Shown in pieces: positions 30,701 to 41,292 of a stretch of DNA of 64,000 bases. The notes under the pieces are model-generated. The model saw only the letters and a list, made by a program, of their open reading frames with translations, was not told where the DNA came from and did not search any database. Each line of letters starts with the position of its first letter. Positions within the stretch are counted from its first letter, which is position 1. Source of the DNA: Lepidodermella squamata (Eukaryota; Gastrotricha); contig JBLDXI010000007.1 in the NCBI GenBank assembly GCA_047495785.1, positions 3,906,001-3,970,000 on the forward strand, given 5' to 3'. A program made the translations under genes and the position numbers.

Positions 30701-31865
30701 GATTTTCCGCCATACTCACCGCTGCGATGTCGTTTAGTTGAGTAATAACCACAGTCCTGTTGTAGAACTCAGGCATTTCAGCGAGAATCAGCGGAACGTT
30801 TGTAGATTTTCCAGTGCCACAATCGCCTGAAACGACCAAGAATTGATTGCCAGATCGCAACTTCGTACTAATCTCTTGTCGAACCAGCTGGATTTGCCAG
30901 TGTGGACTTTTCAGGTTCCTGAGGTTGCGGCGTATCATCATTTTACTCAAGTTGTGATCAGGGTGAATCAACGCCTGTATTATTGCAGTATGAACATTAC
31001 TTCTGGACGCTTCTAGAGCTACGACTTCGGCGCTTTTCGATTTCGATTCCATTTCTTGGATAATTCTTTTGAAAGCTACAAAGAAAAATTAAAATATTTG
31101 AAAAATCAAGCAATTGTAATTACAAGTATCAACAGTACTCCTGAGATCCTCGTCGAAAAAGTCGAGCGCTGACATTAGAGCTGATAAACAATATTTGGCT
31201 GCGTTTATATCAACTTTTGTTAACTCGGCTGCCAGTCCGCCATCATCTATCGGCTTGTTATCCTCCGGGTGCCGAAATCTGCACGTTGATTTATTTTCAC
31301 AGGCGCTTCCGTTGCGACATTTCCGATATTCCTTTTTCTGCGGTTTTGAAATAGTTTTTGCTGCCGAAGCTACGCGGATCGACTTGTTCTTGCCCAGCTT
31401 TTCTTCTCTCGAGTGGAGCCATCTGCAGGTCGAAATTTTTTTACATACCGCTCCAGCTTCACATTTGTTTGGCCGATTGCCTGGATGTCTCAGGGTGCAT
31501 TCCAGCTCATAGCAAACATGCGCCTTCGGGCATTGCTCAGCCAAATGACTTTTCTCACACTTCATATTGTTGCAATTGTGAGGCTTTTCGCAAAGAGGGA
31601 GCGATTCAATTTCGGGTGCTATGAAGTTATTTTCGTAAACAGGATGGATTAGCTTGCAGTAACCGTGTCGTGAGCCGCCGAGGGGGCATTTCTGAGGCCG
31701 ATTACCGGGATGCCGTTTCGGGCAGTCATAGTTGCGGCAAAGATGGCCACTGTCACATTTTTCGACGATATGGCCCAGCTGACAACTCATGTTTGTACAG
31801 TCCTTGGGCTTCTTACAGCAATTTACCCTGGCTCCATCCTTCGATATGGCTGTATTTTGTTCCAT
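24755..31865 (-). CDS. Giant CCCH zinc-finger / DEAH-like helicase / RBR E3 ubiquitin ligase fusion (1,922 aa)
   Basis: Seven exons join in perfect phase: 31124-31865, 30192-31075, 29931-30140, 29474-29870, 26590-29281, 25618-25870, 24755-25345. The N-terminus has six C-x5-C-x4/5-C-x3-H fingers and one degenerate one. A helicase core follows: GDCGTGKST (Walker A), VVVLDELDSGH (box II), VIDCGYNE, and SAEQRRSRAKR (motif VI). Its motif II and VI depart from DEAH and QRxGRxGR. Then come helicase-associated sequence, two RRM-like regions (FISIVLKGLPSKM; RYLVFVGRLPQEV), RING1 (CPICLCDETDAVLVSCGH), an IBR, and RING2 (CPRCKKVFFDFDGC, with the likely catalytic Cys in GCLALTC). The C-terminus is CIIL. 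DEAH-RBR fusions are known in plants and some invertebrates as DEAH11/12-like proteins. Probable role: RNA-guided or RNA-regulated ubiquitination; substrates unknown. Confidence 0.88.
25871..26589 (-). other. Intron of the helicase-RBR gene between RING1 and IBR
   Basis: A 719-nt intron. Near 25981-26060 it holds repeated, partly palindromic motifs (GTTTAAACACATGTTTAAAC and TTTATACATGTGTATAAAG), similar in style to those at 34090-34170; probably a small repeat element. Confidence 0.5.
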
Positions 31866-33028
31866 TTGCTAAATTTATGTCCAAATATGTTCCTATCAAG
31901 TCAAAATTTTAGAGTGTTAAATCATCAGTTGATGAATGAAATAAACATAGTTTCTTATATACCTAGATGGATTTTAAAGCCATCATTAAAAGCTCAATGT
32001 AGCATCTATGGGCCGTTCTTACAGTATAAACATGCATCTATTTACTACTGTAGAAACATATAGAAAGTCAGAAGGGTCTGTAGTATCCATGTTTAAACAA
32101 ATACCTATGCGTGTGTGAACGCATGCGAAATATAAATCCCAGCTCACTGCCATGCCGATAATATACTATGCAGCGCAGCAAAAAAAATGCAAAAAAAGCA
32201 TCGTCAATAATATGAATCATAGCTGTGCGATTAAAGCACTAATAATAAGCTTAAATAATAATAGTAGCAGTTTATTGAAAAATCGATATTCCGTCCAATA
32301 CTTAACATTAGATTGCCTAAAGACAAAGGTATTTACACCATTTAGCGATTTGCGTTGTGCAGGTGGTTAGCATTTTGTTTCCGCTTATCCGGGTCAAAGT
32401 CCATTGTCATTGCACTTGGTGACTTGGTCGCTTGGTCGCCTGTCGTCTCAGTCGCAAGGCCAAAAAAAGTTTCAAAGTCATTCATTAATAGCACAATAGC
32501 GTCGAAGCGGACAAGGGACCAAAAGTCACCAAGTGGTGACGATGGACTTTGACCGGGAAAAGCGGAAACATAATGCCCTACTATATTTTTGCACGAGTCC
32601 TTTATGCTCAATGAGATGACTGAGATGACAATTTCCGGTAGAGGATTGACTGGGGCAGGTTGAATTTCTTGTTGAATTCACGGAAAAATGTCGGAATTCC
32701 GCCGCGAGCGCCAACGATATAAGCCCAAAAAGAAAAGGGTAAAAGCCTGCATAGAAAGAAGAAAACCTAGCGAAAAGAAATTAAAAAAATCGAAAAATCT
32801 AAATTGTCCCCCATTTACAATTAACTGCTGAATTTTTAGCATTTAAGGGGTGTGATCGTGCATTCATAAATTTGCTAAATAAAAGAGTTTTTGAGTTTTT
32901 GTATTATACGCACTTGGGTTTCACAGAGCTGATAAGACTGATAAGACTGAAAATACTATTGGTGAAAATACTATATAAAATATACTAATTTTTTTAATAA
33001 ATGGCTAGTCTGACACATACGTTTTATT
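31866..33028. other. Intergenic, repeat-containing
   Basis: Upstream flank of the helicase-RBR gene. No gene recognised. It includes the inverted repeat at 32371-32575, reported separately. Confidence 0.5.
32371..32575. repeat. Imperfect 55-bp inverted repeat with 95-bp spacer
   Basis: Arm 32371-32425 contains GTTTCCGCTTATCCGGGTCA and CACTTGGTGACTT; arm 32521-32575 is its near-complete reverse complement (AAGTCACCAAGTGGTGACGA, TTGACCGGGAAAAGCGGAAA). A handful of mismatches. It could be a foldback element or small MITE, or form a hairpin transcript. Confidence 0.75.
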
Positions 33029-33763
33029 TACCGTAAGGCGGTCTAACTTCGGACAGGGTAACTTCGGACACTTTTGACTTTGAACTGGAATTTCTCCTCA
33101 ACCCCGGTGAATATAGAGACTGTTCAAAATGCAAAAGATAGCCCTGAGTCTTGGCTTTCAAATGACACCAGAAACATTGAAAGCAGATAAGTATGCGAAG
33201 AATAGTCCAACTTCTTGGCAGTCATGTCCCGCGACCCAAAATTGCTAACTTTTCACCAGGTAGGTATTTTTGCTGGAGAGAAGCGGAAAAGATAGAGCAC
33301 CATCGATTTAGTAATGCTGTCATGTTCAAACGAATTTTTAACGAAAATTTTGATCAGGAAATACTTTAGAAAACAAATTTTGTCCCGGGTAAGTTCGGAC
33401 AGCTTCAAACTACGGGAAATTGACCTTGACATTTTTTAAACTCCATATTTTATTTAGAACAGCACTAAGCTGCGTTGGGAGCACAATGCAATATTGAGGG
33501 TTCGAATCCCTCATCATGCATTTTGGTTTTTTTTAGTTTTTTTTCTTAAATCTGCTCACAAATTTTATCTCGCTTTAATGTGAACTTTGACCCCAATCTA
33601 AATATTCACATTAAGCTGTCCGAAATTTTTCCGGAGTTGATACTAGAATATGCAGTTTTTCAAGGCGCATCTTTTGACATAAGGCCCGTCAAAAAATTCG
33701 TTCACCTCGAAAAACTAAGCCCCAAAAACACGTTTTTGTCCGAAGTAAGACCGCCTTACGGTA
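33029..33763. mobile_element. 735-bp non-autonomous DNA element with 27-bp terminal inverted repeats
   Basis: Left end 33029-33055 begins TACCGTAAGGCGGTC; right end 33737-33763 is its reverse complement with one mismatch in 27. Interior is non-coding. The motif CTTCGGACA recurs inside (about 33050 and 33393). A tRNA-like stretch with an exact B box lies at 33465-33520. TA at both outer ends fits a TA target duplication, as in Tc1/mariner relatives, but the superfamily is not certain. No transposase is present, so movement would need one in trans. Confidence 0.75.
33465..33520 (+). repeat. tRNA-derived sequence inside the 735-bp element
   Basis: AGCTGCGTTGGGAGCAC resembles a tRNA D arm (A box), and GGTTCGAATCC at 33499-33509 is an exact B box flanked by a paired stem (GAGG/CCTC). 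The A-to-B distance is about 12 nt shorter than in a real tRNA and no acceptor stem is present, so it is a relic, not a tRNA gene. Confidence 0.55.
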
Positions 33764-33802
33764 CGTAAATCAAGTTTTTTTATATATGTACGATCACAGC
33801 CC

Positions 33803-33895
33803 CCTTTGAAAGGGCAGAATGGCGCATGATTGTAAGCACAATTACTGATTATGAATTTCACCTGCCTCTTCAAACCCGTTTATCGGTATAGAAAT
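33803..33895 (+). mobile_element. Fragment of the RTE-like element tail
   Basis: A plus-strand frame reads FERAEWRMIVSTITDYEF, clearly related to the FEKDEWRMIVNSIENYEF tail of the copies at 6.2 and 34.4 kb. It ends in a poly-A-like AATAAATC context. An old, diverged remnant adjacent to the 735-bp element. Confidence 0.65.
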
Positions 33896-34298
33896 AAATC
33901 TTTACTTCGATTATCGCGAAGAGGCTAAACAAAAATATGATGATAACAAAGAAAATGAAAGTGAATTCGCTGAATCGAATGGCTTTAATGAATGATGATG
34001 ATTCCCCGTCGACATTCGAGTGTGATGAATAATTTTTCTTTCACGCTACGTTCATATAATATGGGTTGGCACATCGAGTTTCCCCTGACATGTTGAAACA
34101 GGTTTCTACATGTTACAACTGTTTAATCGTGTTTAAACATGTAGAAACTCCCCAAAATATGTTTAAACGACTACCCTGCATATGTGCAATGTGATTGAAA
34201 TGTTGGTTTCTACATAAAGTAATTTTAAGTGTGTATATTATATAAACTTATCGCCCATCACTCTGGCGTCGCAAAAAATGCACTGCTAAGTTTTTATA

Positions 34299-35098
34299 AT
34301 AATAATAATAATAGTTTTATTTAAACCTCTTCTAGACTGAGCGTCATTTACCGTTTCCGGTTTTGAAGAGGGCGAAGGCAGGCAAAGAGAAATTCTTACC
34401 CACCCCCACAGTTGAAGATCTTGCTTTTTCCGAAAAATTCATAGTTTTCAATCGAGTTAACAATCATGCGCCATTCATCTTTTTCAAAAGACACCATTTC
34501 AGCTAGTTGAAAATCGGGTATAATTTTGATTTCAAACTCCTTTTCGCCGGATTTTTCCTTACCTTTTTTCTTTGGCGTTTTGCCCTTCTTATCCGTAGCC
34601 TCATTCTTAGTGCTAGTTTTCTTTTTCCGGCGTAATTCCTTAGTCAGTCCTACTTTAATCAAACTTCTATGCACTCCGTGGATCCATCTAGTTCGGGGTC
34701 GTCCTCTAGGTGCAAACCATCCCAACGGAGGCGTCCAAATATAAATTTTGTTAATTAGTCCTCCCTCGTCGTAGTCACGTGATCTAACAATGTGTCCGAA
34801 GTACCTTAACCGTTGTTTTTCAACAATGCGGCTTACTTCAATGAGACCTCCGCATCGAGCCAGCCTTATGTCTATGTTAGGAATGTAGTCATCCATTAAG
34901 TGGACACCTACTATTGATCGGAGCCAACGATATTCTATAGTATTCAATCTATTTTCTTGGGCTACCGATATGTTCCATGATTCGCACGCGTAAATGATGG
35001 TAGGTATTATAACACATGTCAATACCTTAAGTTTTGTTGCTATGGAAACCTGATTTTTGTTGCACATGAATTTATTCATGGCTCCGAAAACACTGCCC
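34299..35098 (-). mobile_element. 5'-truncated RTE-like non-LTR retrotransposon insertion
   Basis: An 800-bp insertion flanked by a 14-bp direct repeat GCTAAGTTTTTATA (34285-34298 and 35099-35112), the target-site duplication. The minus-strand frame 34396-35079 encodes 227 residues of reverse-transcriptase C-terminal region (YACESWNISVAQENRLN, RYFGHIVRSRDYDEGG, GRPRTRW), a lysine-rich linker and a conserved tail (DEWRMIVNSIENYEFFGKSK). The 3' end has a polyadenylation signal and a (TAA)n tail next to the duplication. Catalytic domains are lost by 5' truncation. This pattern is the signature of target-primed reverse transcription. The same family left copies at 5999-6415, 33803-33895 and 44798-45091. 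Confidence 0.9.
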
Positions 35099-35313
35099 GC
35101 TAAGTTTTTATATTATCTTTATATTATGACTGCGTCTGCCCATTGCTAATGAATCATTCATTGATGGTTGGGCTATTTTTGGACTTGAACTTTGGCCAGA
35201 CGACACGCGATTGATGATAGCGACTTGTCCACTTTGAACATCCTTGTCGTTTTACGCCTAGTCGAGCTGAATTTCTGAGTTCATTTTCCACTTCTAATTT
35301 GAACATTTTTTAG

Positions 35314-35547
35314 CTCTTCGTATCGCGTGTGCCGAAAGAAGTGAAAGAAAGAAGTCAAAACGTTTATTGTTACCGATTTTACGATGGGCCTCGCAGATTT
35401 GTCTACAGGCCGGGTTCGGAGATATTTACTTTCGGGCCTGGTCAGGACTCGATTTTTCGACTGGTAGACAACCCTGCGTCCTCATACCTCGACATGGTAG
35501 AAAATCTTAAACGTTTAGTGGCCGCAAAGAAGAGCCGAAATCGATAA
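35314..35547 (+). CDS. Possible terminal exon of an unidentified gene
   Basis: A 77-codon open frame follows the acceptor ACATTTTTTAG at 35303-35313 and ends in a stop at 35547. There is no in-frame ATG near its start, so it would be a spliced exon. It reads RSQNVYCYRFYDGPRRFVYR and FRLVDNPASSYLDMVENL. Composition looks coding, but I do not recognise it. Upstream exons were not found; they would have to lie beyond the retroelement insertion at 34299-35098. Confidence 0.4.
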   Translation, partial: LFVSRVPKEVKERSQNVYCYRFYDGPRRFVYRPGSEIFTFGPGQDSIFRLVDNPASSYLDMVENLKRLVAAKKSRNR

Positions 35548-35859
35548 CGAATCTGTTTTCATGCACGAACACCCGCTCGTCGCATTTCCCGCCAATAGCA
35601 AGCTGTTGCTGTACCTATCTAGCATTTATAAGCCGAAAGATGCAAAACTCAACTTTAGTAAGTCTCGTAAGTCGATGAGCAAGTTGATGAGTGAAGTTGA
35701 TGACGACAAGTACTACTAGAAATTCCTCAGTCGGGTGTGTCTTTTTTCATCCGACAACCAAAAATGTGACTAAAATCATCCGACATGAAAATATCGATTT
35801 TCTCGATTTTCCAGAGTTCGATCGTGTTCTAATCAGATATTTCATTTTCCCCAAAATAA

Positions 35860-36250
35860 TTATGAATTTATTTTCGCCAAGTAGTTCTATCCTGAGCAAA
35901 ATTTGTAATCCCTATTTTGTTCAAGTAATTTTTGATGCAATCAATCCACGTCGATCCTGGCCGCCCTTGAGGTCTACTCCAAGTATCATGCAAGTACCGC
36001 ATCTCGCTTGCCAGCCTTACTGGGTCCATGCGAGCGACGTGCCGTACCAGCGAAGTTGACACCTATCAATTTAGATTGTAATTTGTTCCGTGCCACACAT
36101 ATTTCTAGCGACCTCATTGCGAATCCTGTCCCTAAGTGTTACGCCGCATATTTTCCGCAAATACCGCATATAGCCAACATCTATTAACCCTCACTATTAA
36201 CCCTCATGAATTTAGTTTTTGGAACATTAATTTTCAAGCCCAAGCGTCCA
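35860..36250 (-). mobile_element. Degenerate non-LTR retrotransposon reverse transcriptase fragment
   Basis: Minus-strand frames, with frame changes, show ICGVTLRDRIRNEVARN, then LVRHVARMDPVRLASEM and GRPGSTWIDCIKNYL. These match the usual C-terminal signature of RTE/CR1-class reverse transcriptases (GVT.RDR.RN, GHV.RM, GRP...W.D). No intact ORF. Confidence 0.7.
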
Positions 36251-36259
36251 CACGCCTCA

Positions 36260-38380
36260 ACCTGAGGTTGTAGCTATTATTCAAATCAAAGAAATTATCC
36301 TGATTTTCTCAAAAAGCGAAAGAAGCCCAACAAGCCGGCTCGAAATTTCTGTTGCAATTTTCAAAGCGGTCACTATTTCTGAAAATACGGGGAAATTTAA
36401 AATTTTAACATGTTCATGCAACTGATGCTCAATTCAGATAAATACGTCAAGTATGGACTTTATTATCCTGATCACGGGATCAACGTTCTAAGGAAAAACT
36501 TGGAATAATTTCGCGAAATTTGGTTTCAACCTGAACATTTTGTGGCATATGGCATTAGCGCAAAATTCTGAATCCTAAGTTTCGCGGAAACGTTGCCGTA
36601 TTTTCCCAATTTTTTCCTCAGTGAAACAGCTCATAATTCCTGTTCATAAATCAGAAGTTTTCAATAGCACCTACGTGTTTACAATCGACTGTTAGTCATT
36701 CCAGTCCGACTTAGTCGAGCTGTTTTTGTATCCACGATCAAATCCTTTCCAGATTGTTTCTGCGTGAGTGACCATCAAGACAATCATTATTTTTGGTAAG
36801 GAAAGCGCTCAACGTGACATGTTTGCTCAGCCCACGCTACAATAGCCTTGTATCGCCGTCATCTTTTATCGCAGCAAGCAAACCGGTATCAGCCTTGTAA
36901 TATTGTTTTGATAAGGCTGAGCGAGCGAGTAATGATGACCATCAGATCCTCAAAAAAACACGATTTCTCGGCAAACATCAAATTTTTTTATTGTTTATTG
37001 AAAAATACAGCGTCTCTGCTTTAAAAGCGAATTTCGAGTTTTAATTTAAGACAGCCGAACAGAATGCACAAAGCCACGTGACGTAGAACTTGAATAATAG
37101 CTGATGATGAAAAATTGATTCAACACCGTTGAAACCATAGCGGATGCTTCCCATCAACCAACAGCCAGAACCAAACTAGTTTTTCTACTATCACGAAAGA
37201 TGAAGATTATAAATAGAAGACAGCGAGACGCTAGATGATTTTAGCAAGAATTTCATTCATGTTATTACATATACAATCCAAGTCTGTACAACAACAAAAT
37301 CGGTACAAAAAAGGGATGCGGATGAGTTGTCAGTTCTTCACGATTTCGCGCACTAGAACCATAATAGCATCAATGGAAAGCGCCGCCATGTCACCACGTC
37401 ATCGCTGCTGAATCTGCGAAAAAAAATAAACAAATTTGAGACGAATGAATATGAGATGACACACAAAAATGAAATTAGAAATAAATAAAAGAAATCATAA
37501 TTGTATGATATAGCACGAGTAAAGAGTCTATATCTGAACGGAGCCGGCCGAGATTTACGAATCGGAACGAGTCGCAGACGAGTGGAGATGAGTAAATCGA
37601 GTACGGCGAGTTCAGATATAAACGATTTACGAGTGCTGTATCAAAAAATATTGCACGAGCACATGTACTCGATCTATATTTTTGAAATATTTACATCGAA
37701 ATTTTTGAAATTTTGAAACGAATAATAAATTCCTATCGCATCCCAATGGTTCAAGGATCGAATAAAACTTCAAACTATTCGACTTGCGATGCTCATAAAC
37801 ATGCGAAACCAGGAGAATTACATTCAATTTCGAACAACCTCATTAGATAAAAAGAATAATAATAATCTGGCAGGTTTGAGACGCTAAGATTGAAACTAAT
37901 TTTCAATTCCAAACTCTGGAGAAATAAAAATACCAGAAGACGCGGCAAAAATCGGAAAAATGAGAAATCGACAATTTAGCCTTAATTTTTGGAAAATTTC
38001 ATCTTTTGGCTTGATTTTGATTTCTGAATTTTTAGGTAGAATAATGGGAAAGTTTTGAAAATTTCTCCCTAAAATGGCAAATAAATCAGGCAAAAATGGC
38101 AAAAATGGCAAAATATCAAATTCACCTGAGGTGTTCGTACCGATTCCCATCAGGAAAATCAATTTATTAGAACTTAATCCCCTTTAATTAAATTATTCAT
38201 CTCATCAATCTGATGTTTTTCAAAGCGGAGCAACTCTTAAATCAACAATTGCTAGGATGCTATAGAGGGCATGAATTCACTCAGTCAAGCTTATTACAAA
38301 TTTAGATTTGAATCGAAATGACAGCATTTCAAACTAGCCCCAGCCCGCATTGGAAAATTCAGTTGGCCATTTCTCACCTG
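36260..38380. other. Intergenic, no gene resolved
   Basis: AT-rich. Includes the hairpin-forming repeat at 37507-37642. A GTGAG donor right after the WBP2 stop (about 38378) and a TTTTTTTCGCAG acceptor near 37415 on the minus strand could allow a spliced 3' UTR for the WBP2-like gene; this is speculative. Confidence 0.4.
37507..37642. repeat. 33-bp imperfect inverted repeat
   Basis: Arm 37507-37539 (GATATAGCACGAGTAAAG ... TATATCTGAAC) pairs with 37610-37642 (GTTCAGATATAAACGATTTA ... GTGCTGTATC), with about 70 nt between. Mismatches are few. Looks like a small foldback or MITE. Confidence 0.6.
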
Positions 38381-39189
38381 CTACGCCTGCTTGTTTTTCA
38401 CCGCATCGTCGTAGGTAGGCAACCGCGGCGGTTCGACATTCCAGCCAGGACCGTTCGGCTGTTGCTGCTGGAACACCTGCTGACTGGGCGCGGAGGGCGC
38501 GTAGACACCCGGATACGGCGGCGGGCTTTCGTACAGATAAACGTCGTTCTGCGGCGGCCGCTCGTTGAAAATCGGTGAAACAAAGCCGTACTGCGGGCTG
38601 GCGGGCGGCGTGTAGGCGGGTGGGGGCGCCATGACAATGACCTGGCCGGGCGAGATGAACACGGCCGGCAGGGCGGAGGCGTGGCCTGAGGCGAGGCGGG
38701 CCGCTTTCATCAACGACTCGGCGAATTCGATGGCGCCGCCGTGCGTGAAGTAGAGCTTGAAACGGGCGCCGACGCTCGGAAGACCGCCGCCCTGTTCGGC
38801 GACCAACCGGCCTTTAAGGTAGTTGGAACCGAATACCGGCTGTTCGACGTCGATTTCTTTCAAACAGTGGAATGGCATCGAGACGGAAACGACGTTGTCA
38901 TTGGTCTTCATATTCACGAAAATTACCTGCAAAACAATCGATTATTCGATGATTTTCCGAATGTTAGAGATGATTCAAGAGGGATTTATTACTAGTCAAG
39001 CTGCTGAATCAAGTATTGATGACTTACGCGATGAGTTGTCAGATAAATCCGTCCCTTCTTGCTGCCGTTCAAAGCCTTGTCAGCACTATCAAGATGCAAC
39101 TCGACGCCGTTGTAGTATATGAGAATCAGCTCGCCTTGATAGATACACACGCCTCCAGTTTGCGGCGCATGGGCCGTATTCAATGACAT
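38381..39189 (-). CDS. WW domain-binding protein 2-like (GRAM domain, PPxY motifs), 235 aa
   Basis: Two exons, 39028-39189 and 38381-38926, in phase 0. The N-terminal GRAM domain (residues about 1-130) reads GGVCIYQGELILIYYNG, KKGRIYLTTHRVIFVN and PVFGSNYLKGRL. The C-terminal part is Pro/Tyr-rich with PPAY and PPPY motifs, the ligands of WW domains in YAP/NEDD4-class partners, and ends TYDDAVKNKQA. WBP2 proteins act as transcriptional co-activators in the nucleus and as adaptors. Domain order and length (vertebrate WBP2 about 260 aa) agree. Confidence 0.9.
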
Positions 39190-40054
39190 GATTTTTCAGT
39201 AAAAAATTATCTAATAATGACACATGAAAATAGGAATAATGTAGAACCCAGTTTTACTAAATTTCCATACTTGAACATGTTTCTCAAGTCAGCATGCGTC
39301 ACAATGAATGATAATGATCCTTCAAGAAGAATGATGCACAATTATAGATATATATGTTGACGAATAATTGGTGTTTTTGCATAGCAGACAATATATAAGA
39401 GCAGTAAGGCTACGAAACGAAACTAGCATGCATGTCAAAGCAGGTTCGCTTCGAGGCGATAACACATCTACCGGTATCGATGCTAAGCACTAGTTTGCAT
39501 ATATGTGTAATATAGTAACTGATTCAAGTAAAAAATCATGTTTTCATGGCGGTTTTAACACCAGAACACTGGTATCAAATCATCATTTTAAATGATCATC
39601 AATGACTAATATTTTTGCGTAGTTAGCTGCGTAGGCTACACAATGAGCACCTCAGCAAAACACTATATCGATATTTATTCTTCGCTCTTTGTTTTGTTTC
39701 GTTTCCAATTAGTATCAATATTTTTGGTAGCGATGTATAACACAAAACAGGAACTAGAGTGCTGGTTTCTGCATGAGCATAGAAAGCGCGCACAACTGCG
39801 TGTCAAAGTTTAGCTGTGTTGTTCACTAGCAATAGTAGCGTATGCACAGTTTCAACATAGAATAATAATACGCATGTATGAAGAAGACGACGACCAACAC
39901 ATCAACTTGATTCAGTATTGTTACAAAATGCAATATGAAATCAATAACTGGTTATCAGCGTTTAAATGCACGATAATTTTATTTTTTGAAGAATAAGCAG
40001 GGCTCACAAGAATCGCTGTATTGTATTGTCTCTTTGCCAGTGCACGAGAAGTAT
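39190..40054. other. Spacer between WBP2-like and cofilin genes
   Basis: Promoter side of the WBP2-like gene and 3' side of the cofilin gene; a reverse-strand AATAAA at 39978-39983 serves the cofilin transcript. No gene seen. Confidence 0.5.
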
Positions 40055-40510
40055 CTAGTTCTTTTCACCTCGGATGCAGGCATCTTGGATGTTGGCAAAG
40101 CTGAGGTCGGAGAGGTCGTTGCATTGGACTTCTTTCAACGCACCTTCGAGCTTCTTCTTCAGACCGTCCTTGCTGCTAGCGTACAACATCTTCGACTTGA
40201 TGGGCGAGGTATCGGGGCACCAAGAAATGAACAGCAGCTTGGCCTTGATTTGGTTCTCGATACCGGGGTAGCTGAAATCGTAGATGGCGTAGCGGCAGTC
40301 AGAAGGAGGCAGCGCCTTGACGAATTCATTGAACTCTTCGGGAGTAGTAGATTGACCGGATCCGGTTTTTTGTCCGACTTTGTCGACGATGATGTGCTTC
40401 TTGTCATCAGACACTCGGTAGATGATGAATTTGTAGGCCTTGCCCATCTTGATCTTGGCAAACTCATCGATGCAGACTTGATCAACTTCAACACCAGATG
40501 CGGACGACAT
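40055..40510 (-). CDS. ADF/cofilin, 151 aa
   Basis: Actin-depolymerising factor of the cytoplasm: binds G- and F-actin and severs filaments. Single exon. Start MSSASGVEVDQVCIDEF is the first in-frame ATG; the Ser after Met is the usual inhibitory phosphorylation site. The core contains KMGKAYKFIIYRVSDDKK, DCRYAIYDFSYPG and the actin-binding long helix region KAKLLFISWCPDTSPIKSKM, then YASSKDGLKKKLEG. Length is typical. The lack of introns is unusual compared with animal cofilins, which often have one just after the start codon; an upstream non-coding exon may exist. Confidence 0.95.
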   Translation of the reverse strand: MSSASGVEVDQVCIDEFAKIKMGKAYKFIIYRVSDDKKHIIVDKVGQKTGSGQSTTPEEFNEFVKALPPSDCRYAIYDFSYPGIENQIKAKLLFISWCPDTSPIKSKMLYASSKDGLKKKLEGALKEVQCNDLSDLSFANIQDACIRGEKN

Positions 40511-41292
40511 GGTTTTCACAAAGGTGAGTGGAAATAGGATAAATTATTAAGTGCAACTAGACTGTATTAAAAAATAACAATGTCTTGGAGTTTCCTTGGG
40601 CCTAATAAGCCTTCGACTTATTCCTTACAAGGTAAGAGGTAAGAGGCAAAAAGTTCAAAGGACTCATCGAGCGAAAATGCGACAGACGATAAGTTCAATG
40701 CAAAGACAACCGTTTTTTCCATATATGGCAATTGCTCAACAACGAATGAATCGGCGAATGTGTGCATTTTTTACGACTTCAACCGGATCAGCATATGATT
40801 AAGCAAAGATTTTACCGCGCTTAAACGGCCTTGACAAACGTTAATGTATTAAAAATACGTAATGTTTTATTGTACTTTAAACTGCAGTTATCGAAATACA
40901 CCAAAAATCTTTCTGGAATCTACGCTCAATCATTGATTTCTTGAGAGAAAATCTGCGGGGGTGTAAAAACGCGAGCCGGCTTTTGTGGCTTTTGGCGTGG
41001 TACGTGGGAACGGGGTAGGGCACATCCGGAAAATCGGCTACCCGTTGTCGGCTGCTGCCCGTGAACTGTTTTTTTGCATCTTAATGCTATTTAGGTCATC
41101 AGTCACCATTCACCATGCTCACCATGCCATCAACTTTGGGTTCTTCCATGAATGTATGTATGTCAGTGCTGCATTTTATGAGATCTAGCGCTTACTGTGA
41201 CTCACTGTTACGTGTTTGTCGACAATACGGTCATGTTTTATATTTATCATGCTTTGATGATAGATTCATTTATTGTTTTATTTATTTGAATT
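40511..41292. other. Divergent promoter region between cofilin and calnexin
   Basis: 782 nt between divergently transcribed genes. No coding sequence recognised. No specific promoter element identified. Confidence 0.5.

Noticed and set aside
37320-37400. Minus-strand frame reading MAALSIDAIMVLVREIV
   Set aside because: An in-frame stop lies just upstream and no exon join works; at best part of a 3' UTR.
40055-40519. Cofilin start three codons upstream
   Set aside because: That codon is not ATG; the ATG at 40510 gives the conserved MS start with the regulatory serine.
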